Below are positions 10,577 to 19,870 of a stretch of 27,957 bases of DNA, piece after piece. Location: positions 1-27,957 of the forward strand of contig JASCIV010000264.1 of the NCBI GenBank assembly GCA_030374735.1, written 5' to 3'. Source of the stretch: Gracilaria caudata (lineage: Eukaryota > Rhodophyta > Florideophyceae > Gracilariales > Gracilariaceae). A program made the translations under genes and the position numbers. The notes beneath the pieces were generated by a model, which worked only from the letters and a program-made list of their open reading frames with translations, was not told the origin of the DNA and did not search any database. How positions within the stretch are numbered: position 1 is the first letter of the stretch; every line of letters starts with the position of its first letter.

Positions 10577-12613
10577 ATGGGACCTCAAACAACTGTACAT
10601 GAGTCTCCGTCCGCCCGTATGTGCATCAACTCCGCTTCTGGTGATTCCCACAAGGGCGGTCACCCCATTTTTGCTCCCGCCTTGAGTCGCAAGCAAAAGT
10701 TGAAGAGGCGTCCCTTTCCATCTCGGCTATCGCGGCGCCTGTTACGATTTCCGAAGAATGTCCTTCTCCTTCTTCACAGAGCGTTTTCGAGTCGCAAGAG
10801 CTGCCAAGGCTCCGCACTTGCTGTTGTATCTCTCGGGGTTTTCTTATCCCTCTCGCTAACTATCCTAACATCGCTGCTCATTATTGCAAGTATCCCTTCT
10901 GACTATGCACTGTCTCCTCCAGAGCTTCCCTCCAAGGAACATACACGAGTCTACGCACGAATTACGGAGGAAACTCAACATGATTTTGTGACCACGGCCC
11001 TTGCAAACTACTTTGACATTCCTCCAAGCCTTGCAAACAAGCTACAGCCGGCGCAGCGCTTTGATCTTCTCTCCCAGCTTCAGAACGCCCAAAGTTCGAA
11101 CAAGCGCGCACCCCGCCGTCTCTTCTTCCTTCATGTGGTCGGATCAGTTGCCTCACATCGACTTCATGCGCTTGCCACCGCAATATCGTACGCCAAGAAT
11201 ACCAATCGCTATCTCCTTGTGTTGTGGGATGTGAAACGTGGAGGGGAGGAACTGGGCACCGAACCCCTTATTCCACTGCACACGCTCGATGAGCATAATA
11301 TGATGCTTGTATACGTCAGTTCACTGCAGCTCACTCCAAACTCCTCGGACTGGAGCGAATTTCAGATCAACTATTATACAAACTTTGGTGCTGGCGGTTA
11401 TCCCCTTGATAACGTTGCAGCGCTCACTAATCGCCATATTTTCTATCGCGCCCAGGAAGAAGTCGAAGGTCGTTACGCCGCCGCATCTCAAGGGGTAATG
11501 GTCATGGAAAAGTTATTTCAACCGCATCAACAGTTTCAATACCAGTGGAAGGATTTCTTTAAGGATTGGACTTTTCCTGGATTGAGTACAGCAGATGTTC
11601 GCGATGTTCTTAATCGAGTGTATGGTGTTCCTCAGGTTTTCATTGACAGTATGTCAGACGCCTCTCAGCGAAAACTATTGCGGGCCCTGGATCGGTCAAA
11701 TTCTAAACGTGCATTCTTTATACATGCTCAATATGGGCTGGGCAACCGCTTAAGAGCCCTGGGATCCGCGATGGCTATCTCAAAAGAGACAGGTCGTGTC
11801 TTAGTTTTGATATGGGAACCCGATGTGCACCTCAACTGTCGGTTTTCGGATCTATTCGCGAATGACATGGTTATCCTCGAGAAACTGAATATGAACTGGC
11901 CTCCAGGTGATGCGAATACAAAAGATCACGCAATGCGAACAGTTGACTTCTACAATTTTATGCGCTTTAACGGCAAACACATCCACAATCCACTCACGGA
12001 GTTGGTGAACCCAAGGAGCGGGCGGCATGTTTATGTCAAGACAGCTTATGTGGTGCGATCAAGCTTCACTCCTCGAATCATCTCTACCACATCCAAGTAC
12101 TGGAAAACAATGCGTGACACTCTTGTTCCAAATGCGGAGATAATGTATTTGGTAAGTGATCCGTCGTTCATAAACATCAGAGGGATGGTTGGGGTGCACA
12201 TCCGATCTCGAACAATTGAAAACGACATCAAAGGCGTGAGTGAAGAGTTTTACGGAAACGGTTCTAAAGTGACAGATCACTGGCGTCGCATAACAGGGTT
12301 GAAGACGTTTGAAAACAAGATCATGCGTTTGAGTCTACGGTACAGGTTCTTCGTAGCGGCAGATACGAGGGAAGCCATAAGAGAGCTAGAACGCAAGTTT
12401 GGGTCACATAGAATTTTCAGCATTCCAAGAGATCAGGATTGTGTGACCAGAGATGTAGAATGTGCGAAGCTCGCTTTGGCCGACATTCTTCTTCTTTCAA
12501 AGGTGCCAACTCTCTTAGGGAGCCACTGGAGTTCCTTCACAGAGGGAGCAGTACGATTATCAGGAAAGATAAAGGTGCTGCTCGCAGGCGTCCATTTTGG
12601 AAGACCGAAGTAA
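10577..12613 (+). CDS. Type II membrane fucosyltransferase-like protein with duplicated donor-binding half
   Basis: A 678-residue protein from the first ATG in frame; no intron is needed. The basic N-terminus is followed by one membrane segment at about residues 80-106, so it is a type II protein, probably Golgi, with a lumenal catalytic part. The C-terminal half carries GLGNRLRA (387-394), LVLIWEPD, GVHIRSRTIE (539-548) and LLGSHWSSF (647-655). The glycine-rich GNR motif, an HIR motif and a late S-S-F block are the arrangement of GDP-fucose-dependent O-fucosyltransferase/NodZ-like GT-B enzymes. The donor and acceptor cannot be read from sequence. Residues 181-218 (FFLHVVGSVASHRLHAL...LLVLWD) repeat 379-416 (FFIHAQYGLGNRLRAL...LVLIWE), but the first copy has lost the GLGNR core, so it looks like a non-catalytic duplicate. 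The gene stands alone between repeat-rich stretches. The family call is moderately sure and the substrate is unknown. Confidence 0.75.
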   Translation: MGPQTTVHESPSARMCINSASGDSHKGGHPIFAPALSRKQKLKRRPFPSRLSRRLLRFPKNVLLLLHRAFSSRKSCQGSALAVVSLGVFLSLSLTILTSLLIIASIPSDYALSPPELPSKEHTRVYARITEETQHDFVTTALANYFDIPPSLANKLQPAQRFDLLSQLQNAQSSNKRAPRRLFFLHVVGSVASHRLHALATAISYAKNTNRYLLVLWDVKRGGEELGTEPLIPLHTLDEHNMMLVYVSSLQLTPNSSDWSEFQINYYTNFGAGGYPLDNVAALTNRHIFYRAQEEVEGRYAAASQGVMVMEKLFQPHQQFQYQWKDFFKDWTFPGLSTADVRDVLNRVYGVPQVFIDSMSDASQRKLLRALDRSNSKRAFFIHAQYGLGNRLRALGSAMAISKETGRVLVLIWEPDVHLNCRFSDLFANDMVILEKLNMNWPPGDANTKDHAMRTVDFYNFMRFNGKHIHNPLTELVNPRSGRHVYVKTAYVVRSSFTPRIISTTSKYWKTMRDTLVPNAEIMYLVSDPSFINIRGMVGVHIRSRTIENDIKGVSEEFYGNGSKVTDHWRRITGLKTFENKIMRLSLRYRFFVAADTREAIRELERKFGSHRIFSIPRDQDCVTRDVECAKLALADILLLSKVPTLLGSHWSSFTEGAVRLSGKIKVLLAGVHFGRPK

Positions 12614-15600
12614 GATGAGACGCGTGTTTTCGTATCCATGGGAGGTGGTTCGGACTAATATTGGAATACACCTTGGACCCATGGAGTTTTGTTGTCAACT
12701 GCAGTATCTATTGTATGACAGAGGGTAGGCGTCTTGTCAAAAGACCTCCAACTAACCGAGCTGTCTGTGGCCTAAACACCGTTTCCGTTTACATGCCGAG
12801 GACATGGAGCGCCAGAGCTCCTTGATGATGCAATGGGGTACGGAAGGATAAGTCGCAATGATTTATATATGTTGACATGTATAGGCGGGAGTTTTGTTGC
12901 CTCGGTGGAGTTGTGATCACTGGATGTCACCGAGGAGTTCATCACTGGTGAATTTACGATGATGGGCAGTCTGCACACAGGTCCGCTATTTCTCTGTCAA
13001 ACTATAACGGTAGCCTAGGTAGTCCAAGATAGGATATGTCGAGGTATTGAGAGCTTTTCCTGCTGCTCAGGGTCTGGATTGAAATGTATGTAAATTACGG
13101 GTCACCATCGAAGGAAGCACTTAAAACATTATTGGAGAGATGAACAAGCGATGACAGATTCATGTTCGTTATAGAATTTCAGGTCTTCCTGCGAAGACTT
13201 TCCATTCCGAACGGCTCATCTGTTGCTTTGGAGTTCCAAGCCCTCGCCTTCGACTGCCTTACTGCGACACAACACGATTCTTCAACAGTATCACAATGGA
13301 AGCCCTGAAGCTCGATTTTCACTCTTTACATTACATGGTCATGCACACCTTGCGTTGCCAAATAAGATGTGTTGTGAGTAAGGGTTGGAAGAGCGCGTAC
13401 TTCACTGCATGAGTGGCAGCCGTCCATACGCAGCACGGCCAACTTGGAACAGATTACACTGCTGGAACGACTCAGAACCTTTGTCGAAAGCGTGTGAGCC
13501 TGCAAGCGTGGGCCTGCAATAGATTTGCCCTCATCACATGAGAGCACGAGCCTTGTCATGGCGACGTCAGAGAAATGATCATGGTCAAAGCTCCTTCTGA
13601 TTTGTTCTGTACCCTTCGCTAAATGCAACAAGTGTTTCAGTCAGAGATCGTTTCTCGCGCTTGTCAGGACGCACTTGGGAACTCAGCCAGGGATAACCTA
13701 TGTACACGTTCATCGGGCAGTTGTTCTGCTCCTCATTTGAGAAGTGTCAGAAGTAGTAGGTTTCTGTCATCATCGAAACCAGCCGTGCATAATTGGTATT
13801 TCATGGTGAAGCACTTACCAGCCATTCACAGAGGGCGTTGCTCACGCTGCGAGAGTTTCAAACGAAGTGCGCTGCTTAATTTAGGCATCGTGAATCGAGG
13901 ATCACCTTGAGTGGTATTCGGATGAGACATAATCTGGAAAGCGACAAAAGGGATGACTTTGAAATAAAGGCAGTGATAAGGTTAGAGCCAAATATTTTGA
14001 CAATGGATGAAAGTCCCGGTGACATGTTTCAGATATTGGTAGAAGCAACTATCTTCAAAGCTAACTGTGTTAGGCTCTGCAGAGATGTCAGAAAGAAAGT
14101 GATATTGCTTGAGATATCATCACGAAAGGAAGTAATTGGAATTGCAAAACATACACATTCGATGCAACGCGCTCAACGACACCGCGAGCAGACTTGAACG
14201 GCAGGAGCGGCGTGCTCCAATTGCTCACATATCGCGATGGCTCAGTGGCGGTTGTGTTGATTGAACAAAACCTGTGCTGTTATCTTCAATGACAAAGGGA
14301 CGCAAAACGAGCTGGTTAGATGTATTGCGCAAAAACGGGTACCTGCGTGCGCGCGGACAAGGCTCTGACAGAAACCGTTTCTCTTCAAGGATCGCACCTC
14401 ATGAGCACGATCTCTGAAGCAGAACTGACTTTGGTTTGACTTTCTTCACCGCCACATAGCCAGAAATTACGATTCCTTCGGAGAAATCTATGAACATTGA
14501 GTGCTGCTAAACTGAACAACTCACACCATTGACTCAAAGCCGCGACTACACGTACCGAAAGGCCTCAGCCCGCATCCTTCTCGTATCCATCCATGTGAAT
14601 ACCGGCCGAGATCGGTTTTTTACCGTTGGACAAAGATCACGGGGGCTTCGACTGTCGTCAAACCGCCCAGCGTCGGCGGCTACGGATCAAATGTGTTCGT
14701 GGGCCTCACGACGTGGGGGCACTGCCACCGTGGCAACCGGGATCTAAATTTACATGCGGCTCGACAAAATTTGTCATTTAATGACCCCTTGAGCCTCGGC
14801 CTCAAATACGAAATATGACAAGGCCTCATGAGTCATTTGAAATGACGCTCAGAATCTCATCCCCAGTTGCGAACAGTAGGTTTGGTACCAAAGGTACTAT
14901 CGAAGTCATCGACGCCAACTCCAAGCTAGTTCTGACCCTCGGTTCGTCACGCGCCAGGAATTCTGCTATGCGTCTGCCGAGCCAAGGACCCACGCCAAAT
15001 GCCATTGTGGCGCGAGATGCGCGCTCTCTCTCTTTGTGTCGCATGCAAGCGCACTGCTGAGCGGGGTCTGCCCTCAACATACGGCTGCTTGCCTCCGCCG
15101 CCGCACTGAATACCCACACTGCGACTTCGTCACCACGGGAGCTACGACGGTACAGAATGCCCATCACCTTGAACGCAGCGCTACCTTTGTTCGCTCAACA
15201 ATGCGCGAAGACGGGTGACTTCCCATAGTGGAACTAAGGGAAGAACCCTGAGAGGTAAGATGGATACCCTTGGGCTTGAAGAGGTTTCAACAGCCTACAG
15301 TTGTTCTGTGGTCTGGTCTTTGGCCTTGCCCGTAGCAGCAAACATGGCGTTCCCATTGGCATTTTCAACGTACTTCCCTTTCCACCATTTACCAAGGAAT
15401 TACTCTGTCCATCGAGATGACGATGAGGATGAAAAAATCATTCGATTCGATTACAGCTTCATCATGCCTTTGCTTCGAACAGAAAGACGGCACAGAAATC
15501 CCTCAAGATTGGCACGCACGTAATTGTTCGAACCGCGAGAAGGCTGCTGTTACTCTAAGGTTACCATGAGGATTGGATGCTCGGATAAAATTCTTCTCCA

Positions 15601-15908
15601 CTTCTTTTTGCTTGGATAAGAGCCAAGCCAACGAAGCCAGACCCAACGCTGTCGGTTCACTCCAAACATACAGATTGCTCCTCTACAGGGACAGCACCAT
15701 TGCCGTTTTTCCTCTCATCGGCACATCGATTGCTTTGCATGATGATGTGGCAGCAATGTGAAGAGAAAATGTTTCATGCATTTCGATGCTTCGCATTGCT
15801 GCCCCAATGCAGACCCGCGAACCATTTCCCAAGATGTGACAAACCTGAAGGTACACAATTCGAACCTTTGGGTACATCCCGCACATCGAAATCGTACCAA
15901 ATCGAAGC
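12614..15908. other. Gene-poor stretch, no supported gene
   Basis: About 3.3 kb with mixed composition. Open frames of up to 113 codons exist on both strands (for example 14826-15167 minus and 13907-14197 plus), but none shows a domain, an obvious start context or consistent codon use. Two short palindromes built on GTCATT/AATGAC (14773-14785 and 14832-14846) are the only structures I note. It may be eroded transposon sequence or long UTR of the downstream orphan gene. Confidence 0.4.
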
Positions 15909-15980
15909 GTAAGTGTGAGGAGATAGAATTGCTAGCTTGTGAGAGTCGTTCGAACAAGACCACTAACGCTCTGCACCCAG
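15909..15980 (+). other. Candidate spliceosomal intron in the 5' UTR of the orphan gene
   Basis: This 72 bp stretch begins GTAAGT, contains ACTAAC (15962-15967) 13 bases before the end, and ends CCCAG. All three signals match strong spliceosomal consensus. The frame of the downstream orphan protein is closed by TAG at 15981-15983 and by TGA right before its ATG, so if real the intron lies in the 5' UTR. It could instead belong to another, unrecognised transcript. Confidence 0.35.
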
Positions 15981-16052
15981 TAGCCCCTTTGCCCGGGACT
16001 CAATCGTGCGGGTTTGCAAAGTGGACAAACGGAGGATTCGAATCAAACCTGA

Positions 16053-19028
16053 ATGGATTTTCAAAAGCTTTGGCTCGACGCCATAGCCGAGGAAAAGAGT
16101 TGTGCGGACCCGCAAGTTCTGTACGTGTTTTCGGCTACGGATATACCTGTCGCTTCTGGAGCGGAGTGTATATCTAAACCACATAATGAAGATGCCGAGT
16201 GTATCCTCATCGTCAGCGAGGCAGCCTCTCACACGCATCATACTAATCTGTTGGATGGCGGTGGAGTCAAACAAAGAGACGTAGAACTCAGGTTTCCCGC
16301 TTTGGAAGAATGTGGTCAACACCCCATGCTGTCCTATCTCGATGGAACATGTCTGCATCGCATGCGACAGAGATGTAGGTCGGAAACCATCATGACGCTG
16401 TCCTTTAGGTGCAAGGTGACTCCCTCGGCAAGGTTCATCGTTACGGATGATGGGATCAGAGTTACCGGTACCAACCTGGAAGAGGACAGAATTTTATGCG
16501 TGACCAGTGATCGAGGAAGGGTTCCGAGCAAAGACTATTTCAACAGTTCTGATTACGAAGGGGTCCTCCACCGTTTACTTCTCAACAGCTCTGAAGATAT
16601 CCGCCGGAGGCAAAACGGCTTGTTACACACACGCTGGAGTAACGTCTCCCGCTCCGTTGTCCTAGCCATATTCAAAATTGGGGGGGCAATGATTGATGCT
16701 GTTGAGAATATCGCTTCTGCGATCAAGTCAGGAGTGCCATCAGAGGAAATCATATGGAAGGAAGACGGCATCACCATCTTCGCAGAAGATTTGAGATCGG
16801 TCAATGGTTTTGGCCATACCGCGGAATGCGAAAGTCTACGCGATCCTGTGGTTGACTTATTGCTAAGTGGCGCAAACAGAGAAGTTATTGGTATTCGCGG
16901 AGGCGTTCCCCCTCCTATAAGGTTTGCGAAAGAGGAAAATTGCATCGAGAAGAGACTCGTAGATTATTGCAGAGCAATAGTTTTGAACCGTTCTTCTAAA
17001 GTGTCCAAGTTTGCACTGATGGCGGCCACCGTTGAAGCGCTCATTGAAGTTGGGGGGATTGAGTCAACCCTAAATTCCCTGTGCACAAGCTCAATGGCAA
17101 AAGAACTATCTCGTGACGCCACTCTGTATGAAGCGTTGAGGCTGGAGTGGGTACTGGGACTCAAATGTCAAGAACTTGTGTATTTGTCTCAACCTTTAAC
17201 TCAGTATAGGAATAACCTTCGTAGTCAACGTACTCGCGAGCTGATCAGGAAGGCATGTGAGCTCTCAAGTATCAATAGAATGGAAAGAAAAGTCAAAGAA
17301 GAGGAGGTACTCCATGATCCTGAGCTCTTGAAGGAACACTACTGCACTGGTAACTTTGAGTTAGATCTTGTGGCTATTTCGGATCATCTCATTCATTGCA
17401 GCAAATTTATATGGCATGATACCGAAATCCGAATGCTGAATCTCTTAGCAATAGGTGCTGAAATGATTCGTGAACAGCTGCAAGGAGCAGAAAAATGTGC
17501 TCGATTCTGCGGGACTACTGTCACTGCGAATGCGGACCAAGGCTTTTCCGTTAGAAGTAATTGCGGTGTAGCTGTCGGTTTTTGTAACCTTAGAGCTCTC
17601 ACGAGCCGTGAAAACGTGTTTTCAGCTATGCTGAGTTTCATGGAAGGCGGACCAGAAGAAGGATTCTGGAACATGGGTAACCCTACGCGGATGATTGCAG
17701 ACAGAACACTGTTCGTGCGAAGCACATTTAAGCGGTTTCATGCACGAGGAATGTCTCGAGCCCGAGCTATAGAGACAGCTGTAATGGCTGCCAAAGTGCT
17801 TTCGATTCGACGTACCCTTGACTTTAAATCAAGAGTTTTGGCAGATGTGATTGTTGTAGACACACTCAAGGAGGTGAGAGGCTGCTTCTTCGAGGAAAGC
17901 ACAGGAATCGATATTGCGGATATAGCATACGATGAAAGCGAGAAGAATGTGGACATGAGCCTCAGAGGCTGCTTCTTCGAGGAAAGCACAGGAATCGAGA
18001 ATGCGGCTATAAAATACGATGAACGCGAGGAAAGTACAGAAATCGATATTGCGGATACAGCATACGATGAAAGCGAGGACAGTAACTCTACCGACGGTAC
18101 AGAAATCGATATTGCTGAGAATATCCGACATTGTTTCGGGATTTTGATGCATCTCGTTTTTCACGGTTTAATTCAAAAGTTCTTGGGCTACCGCCAATAT
18201 GGCTGCCGCTGGTGTATGAGGTATGGGATGCAACCTGCGGGGCAACTCAAACAAATGCGAGATGGGGTTGAGACTATAGATGGGGATCCAAGAGAGCACG
18301 ATCACTTATTGGGTATAAGCGTGGATCCGAGACAGCTGCGTAGCGTTCCACAAGAGAAGCTTGGTGCCAGCAGTTTTGAGCTGCTTGATCACACAGAGCA
18401 CTACGAACGTTACGGCAAGTTCGAAGTGCATGAAGATGCGGTTGCATTCTCTGCGGCGGGGCAGAAATACTTTGCATATTGCGTAGGAGGAAGAGTATAT
18501 GTGAGAAAGAGGGGTTTACTGGAAGAATTGCGGAAACGATTTGGAGGTAATAAAGTTGCACTTACGTTATTTGGGACTGGTTTGTCGATTGAATTGAAAG
18601 AGAGACAACCACTCCACAGCGATGCTGAAGCCATGGATCTGATCATGTCAGTGGCTCGAGAAGGAAGTGATTTGGGGTTCTGGATATGGTCAAAGATTTT
18701 GAAAGGTCGTATCAGATATGTCGCCACCGAAGATTCGTGTATGTGGAACACTTTCGCGAGGAGCTCAGATGCTCTGCTACAAGGGCAATGGTCGGTGCCG
18801 AAATGGGTATTGCGTTACATGGTTGTGTTGTCGAAGGACGGCGGAAGTCAAGATAGCATTCTGGTTCAAGCTGGAGACGACATGCCTGTATTTGAGCTCA
18901 AGGATAACGGTTTGACGAGATACAGCTGTCAACAAGTGCCTGGTAGCGTTGTGAACAGGAAGGAGTATAGAAAGGCGTTTTTTGAACCCACAATGACCGT
19001 TGCCGGTGAGCGTCACCCCCGTAGATGA
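16053..19028 (+). CDS. Uncharacterised 991-residue protein with internal tandem repeats
   Basis: An intact frame of 991 codons with natural amino-acid use. The ATG is preceded directly by an in-frame TGA, which fixes the earliest start. I recognise no family. No signal peptide is visible. The only hydrophobic stretch is short (about residues 694-711, GILMHLVFHGLIQKF), so it is probably soluble. Residues 608-689 hold an acidic repeat of 29 residues: RGCFFEESTGIDIADIAYDE, then RGCFFEESTGIENAAIKYDE, then shorter pieces with TEIDIAD and YDESE. Two further regions look alike: EEGFWNMGNPTRM (535-547) and SDLGFWIWSKILK (872-884), each after an AM-x-x-M/IM helix-like segment, which hints at an older duplication. 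Cysteines are frequent in the N-terminal third but form no zinc-finger spacing I can name. Base composition is lower in GC than the genes to its right. It could be a lineage-specific host gene or a cargo/structural gene of an unrecognised element. Confidence 0.7.
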   Translation: MDFQKLWLDAIAEEKSCADPQVLYVFSATDIPVASGAECISKPHNEDAECILIVSEAASHTHHTNLLDGGGVKQRDVELRFPALEECGQHPMLSYLDGTCLHRMRQRCRSETIMTLSFRCKVTPSARFIVTDDGIRVTGTNLEEDRILCVTSDRGRVPSKDYFNSSDYEGVLHRLLLNSSEDIRRRQNGLLHTRWSNVSRSVVLAIFKIGGAMIDAVENIASAIKSGVPSEEIIWKEDGITIFAEDLRSVNGFGHTAECESLRDPVVDLLLSGANREVIGIRGGVPPPIRFAKEENCIEKRLVDYCRAIVLNRSSKVSKFALMAATVEALIEVGGIESTLNSLCTSSMAKELSRDATLYEALRLEWVLGLKCQELVYLSQPLTQYRNNLRSQRTRELIRKACELSSINRMERKVKEEEVLHDPELLKEHYCTGNFELDLVAISDHLIHCSKFIWHDTEIRMLNLLAIGAEMIREQLQGAEKCARFCGTTVTANADQGFSVRSNCGVAVGFCNLRALTSRENVFSAMLSFMEGGPEEGFWNMGNPTRMIADRTLFVRSTFKRFHARGMSRARAIETAVMAAKVLSIRRTLDFKSRVLADVIVVDTLKEVRGCFFEESTGIDIADIAYDESEKNVDMSLRGCFFEESTGIENAAIKYDEREESTEIDIADTAYDESEDSNSTDGTEIDIAENIRHCFGILMHLVFHGLIQKFLGYRQYGCRWCMRYGMQPAGQLKQMRDGVETIDGDPREHDHLLGISVDPRQLRSVPQEKLGASSFELLDHTEHYERYGKFEVHEDAVAFSAAGQKYFAYCVGGRVYVRKRGLLEELRKRFGGNKVALTLFGTGLSIELKERQPLHSDAEAMDLIMSVAREGSDLGFWIWSKILKGRIRYVATEDSCMWNTFARSSDALLQGQWSVPKWVLRYMVVLSKDGGSQDSILVQAGDDMPVFELKDNGLTRYSCQQVPGSVVNRKEYRKAFFEPTMTVAGERHPRR
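17877..18119 (+). repeat. 87-bp coding tandem repeat in the orphan gene
   Basis: A 35-base identical block begins at 17877 and again at 17964, giving an 87 bp (29-codon) period. A third, shorter and more diverged part follows to about 18119 and shares the ATCGATATTGCGGATA and ATACGATGAAAGCGAG elements. The period is a multiple of three, so frame is kept. Confidence 0.85.
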
Positions 19029-19870
19029 CGTGATTGACCCACAGCAATGCTTTCTTCACGCAGAAGAGTAGTTCTATGGATGCTGTGTGGTTCAGACACG
19101 GAACAAGTCCGGTGCTTTTGAGCTGGTTCTCTGCATGTTCATTTCATTTTTTTACACTTCTTTCTTGAGGACGTCGACCCACGAGTGGGTCGAGAAAGTC
19201 AGCTCTTTAAGAGCAATCTTCTCAGCACAGACTAGGATGAAGTTTTAACAGGATTGGATTCGAACGCCATTTGTACGGCTAGAGCGGGCGATTCCTGAAA
19301 GGCCTCTCTTGAGCCCAGCCTCGGCTTTGGATTATGCACTACAATGGTCATTGCAAACGTGTACAGCGGCAGATCAAGACGTTTCATTCGATCTGAACAT
19401 ATAAAAAGTTTACCGCTACCGCAGATTGCTACCAGCAATTTGCTACGACACCCCGGTGTCGTTTGCCAACTGGGATATCATAAAGGAAGACTTGCGTATC
19501 TCATCTCATCCTCGTTTGCATTGTCCTCTTTCTCTGAGCCACGTGGGCGAAATCTCAACTTGAGCCTGTTTGCTGGCACCGCGAGCAGCAAGACTCTGGA
19601 GCCTACTCATAGGACTGATCGACGTGTGTTGCAGAATTGGGATCTACGTTACTGCTCTTCCGTAGTACTATCATTAGCGTGCTTTGCCCAAAGCTCACGG
19701 CTATAACGCAAGGCGCTCCTCAGGTGTGGGGGCGTAAGGCAAACACCGACATCCTTGGCAAGTTAAATAACTAAGCCATCAACTACGCTTTTGGATACGC
19801 TGGGACGGAGCAATTTTCACATGCTCAGAGAACGTTTAAGAGAAGGGTCGATTTTCACAAACGCCGGCAG
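19029..19870. other. Intergenic region between orphan and ABC transporter
   Basis: No supported gene. It contains a perfect hairpin at 19174-19193 (8 bp stem TCGACCCA, 4-base loop). Near the ABC start there is a direct repeat of ATTTTCACA (19813 and 19851), which could be a promoter element. Base composition begins to rise in GC just after this stretch. Confidence 0.4.
19174..19193. repeat. Perfect 8-bp stem hairpin
   Basis: TCGACCCA, loop CGAG, TGGGTCGA, about 150 bp after the orphan stop codon. It could lie in the 3' UTR of that gene. No function can be assigned. Confidence 0.5.

Noticed and set aside
13907..14197. 96-codon plus-strand frame in the gene-poor stretch
   Set aside because: No ATG at its beginning, no family resemblance and no neighbouring coding signal; cannot be separated from chance.
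15758..16177. 139-codon plus-strand frame overlapping the orphan start
   Set aside because: It runs through the candidate intron and into the orphan gene in another frame, with no domain; the 991-codon frame is far stronger.
19174..19193. Hairpin as a transcription terminator
   Set aside because: The genome is eukaryotic, and no T-run follows; intrinsic terminators do not apply to Pol II genes.
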